In this document: piece by piece, positions 1 through 11,609 of the stretch
Position numbering within the stretch: the first letter of the stretch is position 1
Layout of the letters: each line of letters opens with the position of its first letter
NCBI RefSeq assembly: GCF_030272615.1
Contig: NC_081414.1
Span: forward strand, 815,509,069-815,573,068
Direction of reading: 5' to 3'
Length of the DNA: 64,000 nt
From: Cryptomeria japonica
Lineage: Eukaryota > Streptophyta > Pinopsida > Cupressales > Cupressaceae
Position numbers and translations under genes: made by a program
The notes under the pieces: generated by a model
What the model was told of the DNA's origin: nothing
The model's input: only the letters and a program-made list of their open reading frames with translations
The model's database searches: none

Positions 1-1145
1 GGTTTTGATTAAATATATAACTATGAATGGTAGATACACTAGGGCCTATGGGCACCATTTTATCTTACGTAATCATTTAGGCACAAAACCTACATTTTTT
101 TTCCTTTTTATCTGATGGCTTCCATCAATGCCAGTATCAAGGACCATAGAAAGAACAAAAATTCCCCTATCCTTCATGGGGGGTTGCTTTTTTTATTTAT
201 GAACATGTTAGAAGCATGCCTTACCCTTCCTCTAGGGTTTTGGATGGATCTAGTTAATCAGAAGAAAAAGGGTATGTGAGCCTTTCCTCGGATGAGGATG
301 AGTGGAATATTGGAATGGAGGAGTTAGAGTCAAGGTCTGAGTCTTCCCTAAAGGCTGACCATAAAAATAAGAAGGGCATAGCCTTCCTTATCTTTGTTTT
401 TAATTATTAATCCTTTCCTTCCAATGAGTCCTTACCAAATAAGACTTCCCAAGCCCCTCCTTTTACTAATCGACCTCCCTTCCCAAATGACCTCAATGCC
501 AACTCTTATTTCCTCAATTTGGATAGGGAGAATCTCCATGATATTCTAGTTGTTGCTCATGATGCTGTGGTAGATAATTTCATAATGTTCAAATGGTATT
601 TTCATGAGATAAAGGATATCAACATAAAAATTTGGGAAATGAATAGTAGAGAGTAGAATCAAGTTGCAAAATAGTGGATGATGGATAAACTCAAGAATGA
701 GTTTGAAGGAAGGTTGAGCTATTTGGAGAACAAGTTTTAGAAGGTCAATAAGAAGCTGATTTCCTTGGTCTCTTACAGTTACAAGGTGGTGAAGAACTAT
801 TCTAAAAGCATAAACACCATGGTAAGAAAGTTGGAATCTCTTCACCAGGAAGGGACTTTGACGGATGTGGAAATTCTAGAGAAAAAGAACGATGAGATGG
901 TTGGTCCGAGTAAAAGAACAAGAGATAATTTGAGGATGAAATCTGTCAATCAGGATATTTAGGCCCTTAAAAATTTGTATTAGTGCCTTCTCTTTGGCTA
1001 TCACTGTAGTTATCTTTTGGTGTTTTTTTGGTGTTTTGTTGTCTCCAGGCTGCCTTTCATTGGCTTTTTCTTTTGGCAGCTTTCTGATGTTATTTTTTGT
1101 TAAAGGGTTTTGGGTCCATTCAAAACCTGTTTGTTCCATAATAAA
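1..1145 (+). pseudogene. Unassigned repeat ORF family, copy A (3' part)
   Basis: Partial, broken copy of an ORF family seen again at 10026-11609 plus 19512-19777 on the other strand. The left end is outside the window. In the first 230 bases, frames 2 and 3 read a segment that matches copy B (ITMNGRY in A, ITLDDCY in B; then a GHHFIL or PYHFTI block; then a SPIL or SPVL block followed by LLFLF or LILLI). An acidic stretch (SDEDEWN, near 290) follows, then a lysine- and glutamate-rich probable coiled coil (about 640-960), a hydrophobic segment (about 1000-1100) and a GPFKTCLF-like tail near 1110-1140, matched by GPYKTYF in copy B. I do not recognise the family by name. It resembles ORFs annotated in plants as transposon-associated proteins of unknown function. 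Frameshifts and stops make it non-functional. Confidence 0.55.
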
Positions 1146-2395
1146 AAAAACTATCAAAAAATTGTTCCTACTACATATCAACCTATATCTTTATCACCCC
1201 CTCATCTTCTTCAAAATATTGATAGGGAGCATAATCTTGTTGAGCAAGTTCATGCTACTCTAGCTCAGATCTCCTTTTGGGATTTGATTCAAACTTCACC
1301 TACATACCACAACTTGATCCAAGAAGCCTTACACAAGACATCTAGCTCTCCTTTTTCTAGAAAAAATGATGTATCGACCTTTTTTGATTGTATGCATGGA
1401 GCAAAGATGAATATTGTATTCTCACAAGATGAATTGCCTTCTTTGGATATTCAAAATAAACATGATCTCATAATCATACCTCACATTAATAAACATAGGA
1501 TAAAGAATACCTTAATTCATAATGAATTAGGTCATTATTTATAGTATAAACCTATTACATAAGATCAATATGGATATCCAACTCATTCAACATGATTCTT
1601 TCTCTATTTTTGGCTTTGGTAATGTTGGTATTTAGTCATTAGTTATAATCACATTACCTATTACTGTGGAACATGTGAATTTACCCATTCCTATCCATGT
1701 CATGCTCAATACCCTCGCATACTAAATTTTTTTAGGTAAATCATGTATTCATGCTATGAAAGTAGTACCTTCTACCATTGACCATATGATAAAATTTATA
1801 CATGATAATTAATTTTATACAATCAAGGTTCATCCTAATTCTTATAATAGTTTTCAAGAAGAAGAATGATGCATATATTTCTTTAACACTATGATTCCTT
1901 CTAAAACATATTCTCCTATCAATGATGCTTTCTTAGAGAAAAATTGGGGTCCATTAGACTCCACACCCTTCTTTAGAGGAAAATACAAAGTCCCCCAATC
2001 CAAGTATGAATTGTCAAATGAGCCTTCTATTTAATTTATCCAAGCTTCTTCTCAATCCATTCTAGCTTTATCTTCTAACAAATGTCTTAATTTGATTGGG
2101 GCTCTTTAGACTTGAACCCAATGAAAACTAAGAGTGAACCCTCTCCCAAAATATCAACACCCTCTAACAATCCTACATTTGATTCTAATCATGGATGCAA
2201 TGGATATGGTTTAGGATGTATGGAAAAAAGTATGGAGGCTCATCACAAATATATATCATTCTTTTCTAAAGAATATTTAGGTTTACAACCTCCTCCTTTG
2301 TTGACATCCCTTTCCTCATTGTCTAGTATATCTATGTCTTCTTCTAAATTTTCATCTAAATGAGAGATACTTTTAAAATAATTAAGTGGGGGAAA
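1146..2395 (+). pseudogene. Ty3/gypsy gag-protease remnant lacking RT
   Basis: The segment at 1110-1544 reads a typical gypsy linker between gag and protease (TLAQISFWDLIQ). At about 1648-1900 another frame shows the aspartic-protease C-terminal region, with an LPITVE strand and IHAMKVVPSTIDHMIKFIHD, the equivalent of the common LGRPWIH..AVPSTLHQ..KF motif. After the protease the sequence runs through a Ser/Pro-rich acidic tail (2112-2363) directly into a polypurine tract. No reverse transcriptase, RNase H or integrase motif is visible, so this looks like a non-autonomous or internally deleted element. In-frame stops and frameshifts are present. The lineage is not determined beyond Ty3/gypsy. 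Confidence 0.6.
2384..2395 (+). other. Polypurine tract before an LTR
   Basis: AAGTGGGGGAAA lies immediately before TGTTA, the usual arrangement of a plus-strand primer and the start of a 3' LTR. It marks the 3' end of the protease-only gypsy remnant upstream. Confidence 0.6.
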
Positions 2396-2556
2396 TGTTA
2401 TTTTAAATTTTGAAATTGGGTAGGACTTAAAATAATTAAAATAATGGGAGATAAAGAGAACACTTAAAATTAAGGGCCCAAATAAGAGTGCAATGAGATT
2501 TGAATAAAGAGAGGACTCATATTCTTGAAGTAATTATTAATTAAATGCATAGAAAG
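2396..2556 (+). repeat. 5' part of an LTR, split by Gy1
   Basis: Begins TGTTATTTTAAATTTTG directly after a polypurine tract. It is cut at 2557 by the 5' LTR of chromovirus Gy1. The remainder should lie after 8743, but I cannot fix its far end because the window holds no second copy. Confidence 0.45.
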
Positions 2557-3305
2557 TGATACAAGAGCATCCCCGGTTCACAACAATCTTGCATCAACCA
2601 AAAATATTTTCTTTTATGTTTTGTTTTTTGTTTGCAGTTTTAGTTTTCCTTTCTGTGTGTCTCGGTTTTGGCTCATCGGATCCTCTAGAGTTGGATTCTA
2701 CTTGAAGACTTGATCATCTTTCCTACTTTCAAATTGCGTCTCATTTGGATCTCTTATTGGCAAGATATCGCTACCGGTTTCCATGATAATTTATTGTTAC
2801 AAGTTGCTTGAGACCTATTCTGGTGATATACCTGAACCTATTCCGAAGCTTGTGGAGCCTTGAGTGTTGATCTCTATGTTTCTTGGCATGTGGCTAACCT
2901 TCTACATTTCATCCTTTTGATTTTTCCAAGGAATCTCTTGGTGGAGGCCGCCCTTATTCAGTTTTGCACGTTGGGTCTTGTCCTTTAGGTTTTGATCCTT
3001 TTTGGGCCGACTAGATCCTTTGGATTGATATATATATTTGTAATCATGTTGTAGAATGTAATCAATTAGAATCAATCAAAGCATAAAATAGATAGATTGT
3101 TCCTAGAAGATGGATCTTTCAAATCAAGGTTCAGGTTGTGACATAGTCTACCAAGCCTATGTGATGGTATGCTATAGCCTGGCTATTACCGGTTGGATGT
3201 AATCAAATTTCATGTAATAAAATTATCTATTCTCCATTGCGTTTAATCTTGTTGACTGGTCTAAACTGATCTCCTCGAGGATCCTCCTCACCGGTGACTG
3301 CTTCA
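2557..3305 (+). repeat. Gy1 5' LTR
   Basis: Matches 7953-8743 along its length, for example the shared stretches near 2572 and 7964, and near 2695 and 8090. A TATATATATTT box lies near 3029. It ends CA, two bases before the primer site. Confidence 0.85.
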
Positions 3306-3307
3306 AG

Positions 3308-3317
3308 TGGTATCAGA
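3308..3317 (+). other. Gy1 primer-binding site (initiator Met tRNA type)
   Basis: TGGTATCAGA starts two bases after the LTR end. It is the complement of the 3' end of plant initiator methionine tRNA, the usual primer for this group. Confidence 0.8.
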
Positions 3318-3399
3318 ATGACGTTTCGTTCAGGAGGTTGTGTGTCCTAAATTTTTGTTGTAGGATGGTGGATTATGGATCCAATCTGCAATTACAAAG

Positions 3400-4602
3400 G
3401 ACTAGCATGAATCAATGGTGCAAAGAGAAACTAGGAATGATGGAGTGTGTGAGAATACAGAACCTGTTGTGATGGAGATGTTGCGAGGAATAATAGCCCA
3501 GTTAGAAGTCGTGGAGACAGCCCAAAGAAGAGACTGACATATTGAAGATGTAAGAGAAGATGAAGGAGAAGAAGCTCCAATAGAACAAGTAAACCTATCG
3601 GCAGTTGATCAGGATGAAGAAAGGTTTTTTAAGAATTTTGAGTAGGGTTAACACTAAACCTCATTTTACCCCACCAGAATATGATGGGAAGTTAGATTCA
3701 GATGAATTGATGGATCGGATCTCAAATATGGAGAAGATATTTGATTTTGAAAATACTATAGAAGAGAGGAAGGTGAAATATGCTTGTACCCGATTGAAAG
3801 GTCGTGCATCTCTTTAGTGGGAGCATTTGTAAGTTGATAGGAAAAGAAGAGGTAAAGAAAAGATTAAGACATGGGATCAGATGATTGCTAAGTTAAAATA
3901 AAAGTTTGTCTCCATGAATTATCAAGTGGATTTCTTCTAGAAATTGTAGAACCCGAGACAAAAGGAATCTAGTGTGAAGGAGTACACCGAAGCATTTTAC
4001 AAATTGAACATCAGATCCAGACATACAGATTGCAAGATATTTGAACATATTGTGGATGTCTATACAAGATGAACTTCATATGATCAAATTGGAGAGTGTT
4101 GAAGAGGCTTACCAGTATGCACTAAAGGCTGAAGGAAAAATTAAATAAAACACCTGAGCAAAGACAAAGAGGTAGAGGTGGAAGGTTTATCGGAGGAAGA
4201 TTTCAAGGAGGAAGAGGATATATCAGAGGAAGAGGAACCAATAAATATTAGAATAAGGACAAGGACAAGGAAGTGAGAAAAGAAGGTAATTCATACCTGA
4301 AGGATGATAGAAATTTCTACCAGAGGAGAAAATTGGATGATTACCATAATGAGAACTTTGCAAGACAACACAAGAGGAAATTTAGAGGAACCTTTTTTAA
4401 ATGTGGAGGAGAAGGACACCTTTCATTTGATTGTAAGAAGATAGAGGATATCAGAAGAGAAGTAGTGGTGGAAGAGAACCCCACCAGATCAGACAATAAA
4501 CTAGAAGATGGAGAACTGTTCATGATGAGGAGAACTTTGTGTCATACTCGAGTAGATAAAAAACCCTTGCAAAGGAAGAACCATTTTCAAGAACATATAT
4601 AA
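3400..4602 (+). pseudogene. Gy1 gag
   Basis: Capsid/nucleocapsid precursor. The retrotransposon gag core is readable at 3660-3830 (PEYDGKLDSDELMDRI, then KVKYACTRLKGRASL before a stop where Trp follows) and at 3870-4130 in shifted frames. An Arg/Gly-rich basic region lies at about 4170-4260. The CCHC zinc knuckle at 4393-4434 reads FFKCGGEGHLSFDC, so the first zinc-binding Cys has become Phe (TTT for TGT). Several in-frame stops (TAG, TAA) show it is dead. Confidence 0.75.
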
Positions 4603-5239
4603 AGTATCTGGTAAGTGTTGTAAAGTTGTTATTGATGGTGGTAGTTTAGCTAATATTGTTTCATAAGAGATGGTGAATAAGTTGAAATTGGAGAGATTGA
4701 AACACACTAATCCTTATCAGATAGCATGGATTCAAGATGAACATAAGTTGTTAGTAAGTGAATAGTGTTTGGTAAAATTGAAAATTGGGAATTATCATGA
4801 TGATGTTTTGTGTGATATTATGCCTATGGATATTTCTCATTTTTTAATGTGAAGACCTTGGCAATTTGGTAGACAAGTAATACATGATAAGAGGAAGAAT
4901 ACATACACTATTGTGGCCAATGGGATGAAGCGAACCTTGTTACCTTTGGAGGAACTTTTGAAGAGTGAAGTCTATACAAATACTAGAATCTATTTAGTAG
5001 ATGGAAGGAAATTCATGGATAGACTGAGACATGAGAATGTGTGTTTTGCCTTAATTCCTAAGAAGACTAAGAGACCAAAACCAAAAAGAGAACACTTGAC
5101 AGAGATAAGAGTTTTGCTGGTAGAATATAAGGACATCATTTCAAATAATGTACCTAATGGATTGCCACTTGTTGAAAGTATTAGTCATTGCATGGACTTG
5201 GTTCATGGAACTAGTTTGCTTAAAAAAGTTGCACACTGA
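4603..5239 (+). pseudogene. Gy1 aspartic protease
   Basis: The catalytic Asp is visible in VVIDGGSLANIVS at about 4625-4663, a variant of the usual D-S/T-G loop. The C-terminal part continues through the block at 4800-5239 and runs into RT in the usual gag-pol order. Stops interrupt it, for example TAA at 4663 and TAG at 4762. Confidence 0.65.
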
Positions 5240-5986
5240 TTGACACCAGTAGGAAATGAAGAATTGAATAGACAATTGTGGGAGCTATTGAAGAAAGATT
5301 TGATTAGAGAAAGTCTAATCCCTTGTGCAGTACAAGTAGTATTAGCACCTAAAAATAATGGAGAATGGAGGATATGTACTAATTCAAGAGCAATAAACAA
5401 GATCACAGTGAAATACTGGTTTCCTTTGCCTAGGATGGATGACATAATGGACTGTTTGAGTGGAGCAAAATACTTTACAAAGATAGATTTGAAGAGTGGA
5501 TATCATCAAATCAAGATCAAAGAAGGTGATGAGTGGAAGACAACATTTAAGACAAATGAAGGACTATATGAATGGTTGGTGATGCCTTTTGGGTTGACTA
5601 ATGCACCAAGCACTTTCATGAGGCTAATGAATGAGGTATTGAAGAAATTATTGGGTAAGTTTTCTATTGTGTATTTGGATGACATTCTGATTTTTAGTAG
5701 AACAAAAGAGGAGCATTTTTTGTAATTAAGAAAATTTATGCAGAGGTTGAGAGAAGAAAATTTGTTGACCAATATAAAGAAGTGTACTTTCATGAAGGAT
5801 GAGTTATTCTATTTAGGATTTGTGATATCTGAGGATGGTTTGATGATGGACCCTGAGAAATTGAAAGCCATTTTTGAGTGGCCTACACGGGAAAGAATTG
5901 GAGAGGTAAGATCATTTCATGGATTGGCTAGTTTTTACTGGAAGTTTATTAAAATTTTCAAGTTAGTTTGTAACCCTATTACTTAG
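5240..5986 (+). pseudogene. Gy1 reverse transcriptase
   Basis: Clear Ty3/gypsy [55 protein letters not shown], and the catalytic YLDD at 5672-5683, followed by the thumb and connection (YLGFVIS, SFHGLASFY). The catalytic pair is intact. A stop at 5723-5725 and further stops split the frame. The sequence is closest to the Gy2 RT in this window. Confidence 0.85.
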
Positions 5987-6480
5987 ACCATGAGAGGAAA
6001 TCAGAAGGAATTCAAGTGGACCACTGGAGCAAACAAAATTTTTGAATTGTTGAAGCAAAAAGTAATTGAGCAACTTGTGTTAGCTTTACCGTATTTCAAT
6101 AAAGTATTTCAAGTGGATTATGATGCAAGTGGAACAACAATAGGAGTAGTTTTGAGTCAAGAACAATGAGCAATATCGTATTTCAGTGAGAAATTGAATG
6201 ATGACCGAAAGATATATTTAGTGTATGATCATGAATTTTATGCCACGGTTCAAGTCTTGAAGAAATGGAGACACTACTTGTTGCCTAAGGAGTTTGTGTT
6301 GTATATCAGAGCATCAAGATTTGTAGTATTTGAATAGTTAGAGTAAATTGAATCAGAGACATATGAGATGGGTAGAATTCTTGCATAGTTACACCTTTGT
6401 GCTAAAGAATAGAAGTGGGAAATCTAACAAAATTATTGATGCATTGAGTAGGAGAAGGAATTTGCTAACAAAAATGAGAG
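5987..6480 (+). pseudogene. Gy1 RNase H
   Basis: The first catalytic Asp is retained in FQVDYDASGTTIGVVLSQE (about 6108-6165). YFSEKLND, LKKWRHYLL and the end motif IIDALSRRR follow. Stops interrupt it. This is the RNase H expected between RT and integrase in a chromovirus. Confidence 0.75.
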
Positions 6481-6579
6481 TGACAGTATTAGGTTTTGAA
6501 GATTTGAAGACCTTGTATGATGAAGACCTAGATTTTGTTGAACCTTGGAAAACATGTAGAGAACTGGTTATGGTTGATA

Positions 6580-7700
6580 GGAAAAAATGGTTGCATTATT
6601 TCATCCAGGATGGGATGTTATTCAAGGGAGTTCAGTTATGCATACCTAAGAGTTCCATGAGAGAGAGCCTAATCAAAGAGAAACATAGTGGAGGTTTAGT
6701 TGGACATTTTAGCATTGATAAAATAGTTGCATTGGTGAGTGAATAGTACTTTTGACCCTAGATTCATAAGGATGTTAAGAGATATGTGTAAAGTTGTAGA
6801 GTTTATCAAGTTGCAAAAGGTAGTAGTCAGAATGTGGGATTGTATAAACCTTTGACAGTACATATAAGCATGTATTTTGTACTTGGATTACCTAAGACAC
6901 CAAGAGGGAATGATTCTATATTTTTGGTAATGGATATATTTTCAAAGATGGCTCATTTCATACCTTGAAAGAAGACATCAGATGCATTACATGTAGCAAA
7001 CCTATTTTTCAAAGAAATGGTGAGATTGCATGGATTACCTAAGAGCATAGTCTCAAAAAGACATACTAAGTTTGTTGGCTATTTTTGGAGAACACTTTGG
7101 AAGAAAATAAAGATAGATTTGAATTTTAGTTCTAATTTTCATTCATAGACTGATGGATAGACATAAGTAGTTAACTAGAGTTTGGGAAACTTGTTGAGAT
7201 GTTTAGTGGGAGGTAAAACCGAAAGTTGGGATTTGATCCTTGCACAAGAAGAGTTTTCCTATAACAATTCAGTGAATAGAAGTACTGAAAAACCATGTTT
7301 TGAGATTGTTACCAGAGTGCATCCTAGAGGAATAATAGAATTGAGAGACATTAGCAGTGAAGACTGGAAGAGTTGAGAAGCAGAAGAATTTGCAGATCAC
7401 ATGGCAGCATTGCATGTTCAGGTTAAACAAAATTTGGAAGACATGAATAAAAATTATAAGGAGAAGGTAGATGAGAAGAGGAGACATAAGGAATTTTAAG
7501 TTGGCAATGAAGTGATGGTATACTTGAGAAAAGAGAGATTCCCAGTTATAACTTATAATAAGTTACAGATGAAGAAGTTTGGACCCTGTTAAATTTTGAG
7601 AAAGTTTAGTTTTGGAAATAAATATGAAGTAGGGCTACCGGGCAGTGTAAGTATTTTACCCATATTCAACATTGCAGATCTTCATGAGTACATGAACCAG
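6580..7700 (+). pseudogene. Gy1 integrase
   Basis: The HHCC zinc domain is readable from KHSGGLVGHFSIDK near 6680, but the Cys pair is damaged. In the catalytic core the first Asp is lost (MYFVLGLP for MDFVLGLP, about 6870), the second region reads SKRHTKFVG for SDRDTKFVG (about 7050), and the Glu region has stops (about 7150). The core continues to 7376 and the C-terminal domain to about 7700. All three catalytic positions are hit, so this integrase cannot act. Confidence 0.75.
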
Positions 7701-7900
7701 AATTCAGTGAGGACAGTGTTGCAAACCTTTAGAAACAATTGCCTTGGAAGGAACCAGATCATATTGAAGAGATTTTGTATAGTAGGATTGGGCATAGTAC
7801 CTATAACAGTCAGTACAAAGAATATATTATGAAGTGGAAGAGTAGACCAGTCAAAGATTCATCTTAGATTTCTCAAGCATAGGTAGAACACCTTGGTTTC
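7700..7900 (+). pseudogene. Gy1 chromodomain remnant
   Basis: In shifted frames after integrase I read an EEILYSR-like start and a KEYIMKWKSRPVKDSS segment followed by VEHLGFPL. This is the C-terminal chromodomain pattern (KW.G.P.EDSSW) that gives chromoviruses their name. The conserved Trp after the Ser pair is a stop. Confidence 0.6.
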
Positions 7901-7952
7901 CCTCTGACCCTAGCAAAGTGAGAGGCTCACTTTTTCATTAACCATGGATGTA

Positions 7953-8743
7953 TGATGTAGGAGCATCCCCGACTCACAACAATCTTGCATCAACCAAAAA
8001 CATTTTATTTTATATTTTATTTTTTGTTTGTAGTTTTAGTTTTCCTTTCTGCATGTCTTGGTTTTGGCCCACCAGATCCTGTGGAATTGGATTATACTTG
8101 AAGACTTGATCATCTTTCCTTCTTTCAAACCGCATCTCATTTGGATCTCTTACCGGCAAGATATCACCATCGGTTTCCATGACATTTTCTTGTTACTGGT
8201 TGCTCCTTTGTTACTGCCTGAGACCTATTCTGGTGATGTACCAGAACCCATTCTGAAGCTTGCGGAGCCTTAAGCATTGATCTCGATGTTTCTTGGCATG
8301 TGGCTGACCTTCTACATTTCATCCTTTGGATTTTTTGAAGGAATCTCTTGGCAGAGGCCAACCTTATTCATTTTTGCATGTTAGGTCTTGTTCTTTGAGT
8401 TTTGATCCTTTTTGGACCGATTGGATCCTTTGGACTGATCTATATATTTGTAATCATGCTTTAGAATGTAATCAATTAGAATCAATCAGAGTATCAAATA
8501 CATAAACTGTGCCTAGAAGATGGATCTTTCGATTCAAGGTCCTGGTTGTGACCTATTCTACTAGGCCTATGTGTCAGTATGTCGTAACCCGATTGTTACA
8601 AGTTGGATGTAATCAAATTTCATGTAATAAAACTTTCTATTATGCATTGCCTCCATCGTATCTATGTGATTTTGTTGTGTCTACTCTTGCTGACTGGTCT
8701 GGACTAATCTCCTTGATGTCCTTTCTCACCGATAACTGCTTCA
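7953..8743 (+). repeat. Gy1 3' LTR
   Basis: Pairs with 2557-3305. It starts TGATGTAGGAGC and ends CTGCTTCA. The better preserved start supports a family consensus TGRTGYAGGAGC, which is shared with Gy2. Confidence 0.85.
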
Positions 8744-10025
8744 AAAAAGTCCTATAATGCATAGTAAAATGAGACATACTAAAATGAGTGCTAGGAGAGC
8801 ATGAAATGGGACACCCCAATTAAAGGTGTACAATTTATGATGCTACACATATTAAGGTTAAATGTCATTACATTCAATAAAAAGTCTTGAAACACCACAT
8901 CTTGTTGCAGTATTGCCCAATAAATTCTTAGATAGTTGATATATTCACCAATTCTTTTAGAAAGTTAAAATTTGAGTTATTTTGGGTGTACATTTACAAC
9001 AACAATGTAAGATTGGGAGGTATAATAGCATGCCAAATTATTTAATTAAATTGTATAGTTATGACACTTAATTACTTATGCCTATTATAAGAAGTTCATG
9101 CATTTATAAATTATTGTAATTTTTAAAATTGTTGTAGTTATCAAATAATGATATCAAATTTAATGTGTCCACCCCTCATATGATCCAAACATATAGATGA
9201 CAACTATACCAAATAACAGATCATAAGGGTGATTCCTAGCAAAACTCCTCCCATTTTTGGTTTAGATAGTGCAATATTATTCCTTACCAATACCTTAGAT
9301 GGATCATCTTCATCAAAGTCTTTTAGGATCAATTTCATTATTATATAAATATTGTGAATCTTATGGTCCTTACGACCAAGGTGCCCCCAAATATTTAGGA
9401 AAACAAAAAAAATCCTAGTTAACCGAATCATTCTTTTCATTTCCTTTTCCATCAAAACATAAAAACACTCTTATAAACTTCTAAATTATTTCAACTTGAT
9501 AGCTTTCAAAAAGCTATGCAAAAGAGAAACAAACATTGAAGGAAGCTAGAACCTTCTTACAAACCTAGATTCTACTTGCCAAGGAGATTAGATGAGTCGA
9601 GCACTTCATGTTTGTATTTTTTATTTTATTTTGTAAACTCACATCCACAAATATTTTAGGGATGGTTTAGTAGAAAAAGGGATTCCCAAATATCGAACTA
9701 TAGTGTAGTAAATTGTATCCCTTACAATTTCAGAATCTATTTAGTCTCCTACTTAATATTGCTTTCTCCTAGATCCTTTTACACCTATTTTATCCCTACC
9801 GTACTCTATAATCTAATTGCTAAACCTACAATGTAATTTTTGTGATACACTACTTTTAGGAACTAGGTCCTATATTATAGATCGGGTGACATTTTGCTAC
9901 CCCTTTTGACAATCCATTTTTTAAGTAGACTAGAGTTATTGGTACCCTAGCCTTTCCAAAAGGGACCCAAAATTAAACATGTGTGATTGTTGGGCTCCAT
10001 CATTAATGGTTTTCTCTTGGTTTTA
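8744..10025. other. Non-coding interval with probable LTR remainder
   Basis: Immediately after Gy1 the sequence should hold the rest of the LTR that begins at 2396, but its end cannot be placed. An 84-codon minus-strand open frame at 9204-9455 has no motif I recognise and lies in AT-rich sequence, so I do not call it a gene. Nothing else was recognised. Confidence 0.35.
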
Positions 10026-11609
10026 TCATTTGATTATTTTTATTAGAGTAAAATAGGTTTTGTAGGGACCCAAAACCCAAAGAAAAAAACTAGTCATCAA
10101 TGACAACCTAGATGCAAAGCCACAATGGGTCAGTAGCAACAAAAAAATAGAAAAAAGGGTCAAACAACCAAGAGATTTTAAAATATTGTTCATTATTTGA
10201 GAGGTATTAACATTCTTATCAATAAAGTTCCTATTTATCTCAAAAATATCCTCCATATTATTAACATTCACTTTCTTACCTTTATCCCTACTATGAGTGT
10301 GAGTTGATGGTCCTCAATTGGCCTAGGTATCACCTTCTGGAATAGACGCTTTCTCCTTTCCCTTGTCATAGATCGAGATGGAGGAGGAAGAATGAGTAGT
10401 TGAGGGGGAGAAATTGAGTGATTGAGGTTTTTTATTAAGTCTCTGAAGACCCTCCATGTTGGTAGTGATGGCTATTTTGCTAACAGTAATAACAACTCTC
10501 AATTTCTCATTGACCTTATCCAACACCATCTCCAGGTTCAAATTTATTTCTTCATGATCAATATTGATATCCCTAACATCCATAAACAACTTCCTATTGA
10601 GGTGGAGTAGGTTGTAGGTATTGTTTGAGGATGGGGTGTTCAAAGTGCTCTGACTAGAAATAAGGTCATTGATCTTGTATTTCAACCCTAAAAAATTCAT
10701 AACCACCAATTTCAAGAAACTAGTCTATCCATCCATGGCATCCTTCACCACTTTCTCCCTAACCCATGTATCTATCACCAAGGAACACATTTATTTACCC
10801 ACAAGGGTTCTCTTTTCCACTTCAAGTGGGATTTGAATATGGAAATCCAAATATTGTTGATCTTCATCAAGCCCGAGAGGATTATCTACATTTCCTTTCA
10901 TTTTTTCTTCCTTGTAGAGTTGTTTCCTTCAATGGTCTTTTGGAGGGGAGACCAAGATTTTATTTTCACACTAGAAACAAAGCCCAACTAAAATTTCCTA
11001 TTTTTACTAACGGAATACTGGGGCATAGGGTCCTTTCTCTTCTTGGTAGAGTCAGGGCTTAGGGAATCTAAGACAAACTCATCATATTGGACATAATCAA
11101 AGTCTCCCTTGTCTGAGATATCCTTATTAGAATAATACCCCTTTCCTATAGCAAAGATCTTGTTGGGTTTTTTGTATGTTCACAGGTGGAAAGCATTATC
11201 ATTGGAATATTTAGACTCCATGGACTCATCAGTGTAGTGTCAATGGACATTCTAGGCATAGTGGATACTGTTCCTTTTAGAAGTCAAGAGATATGACTTA
11301 ATCTCAAGTGACTTAGCATGCTCAATAATTAGAAGAATTAACCCCTAATCAAGAACAGGGGAGGTCCATTTTTTCAGGTTGGCATTAACACCTATCATGC
11401 CTGAAATGGTTTAGAATGGTAAAATGATAGGGAAAAATGCTCTTATAACAATCATCAAGGGTTATATACCTCATTATCACATTATAAACATCCACCCAAA
11501 AAAATTTGAGGTCCTCATAGTTGTATCCTCCATCTTTAGTGCAGTGCACTTTAGCCCTCTTGTTCTTCTGGAAGAAAATTTCAAGAGCTTCCTACATGGC
11601 TTTGTTGCC
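10026..11609 (-). pseudogene. Unassigned repeat ORF family, copy B (3' portion)
   Basis: Continuation on the minus strand of the ORF that starts at 19777, interrupted by Gy2. Reading from 11609 leftwards: GNKAM, a stop, then EALEIFFQKNKRAKVH, GGYNYEDLKFFW and RYITLDDCYKSIFPYHFTIL, the block shared with copy A. An acidic middle (about 11000-11150) and a predicted helical, Asn/Leu-rich segment (10715-10323, including an STTHSSSSISIYDKGKEKA tail) follow. It ends with a strongly hydrophobic segment (about 10180-10100) and WVLGPYKTYF. The architecture is a globular N-terminal part, an acidic linker, a coiled coil and one membrane-like helix. No catalytic motif of a transposase, polymerase or protease was seen. 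Confidence 0.6.
11605..11609. repeat. Gy2 target-site duplication, left copy
   Basis: TTGCC here and CTGCC at 19512-19516 flank Gy2, with one mismatch. Deleting Gy2 plus one copy restores the reading frame of copy B. Confidence 0.75.

Larger units (their letters stand above)
2557..8743 (+). mobile_element. Gy1: Ty3/gypsy chromovirus, degenerate, full-length
   Basis: Two LTRs (2557-3305 and 7953-8743) flank an internal region with a Met-tRNA-type primer site, gag, protease, RT, RNase H, integrase and a chromodomain remnant, in the order of a plant chromovirus. The LTRs begin TGATACAAGAGC and TGATGTAGGAGC and both end in CTGCTTCA. They differ at many positions, so the insertion is old. Flanks are GAAAG before and AAAAA after, a poor target duplication. 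The coding region is broken by stops and small frameshifts. Gy1 sits inside the LTR of the upstream protease-only element. Confidence 0.88.

Noticed and set aside
9204-9455. Minus-strand 84-codon ORF as a gene
   Set aside because: No motif, AT-rich context, lies in a probable LTR remainder.
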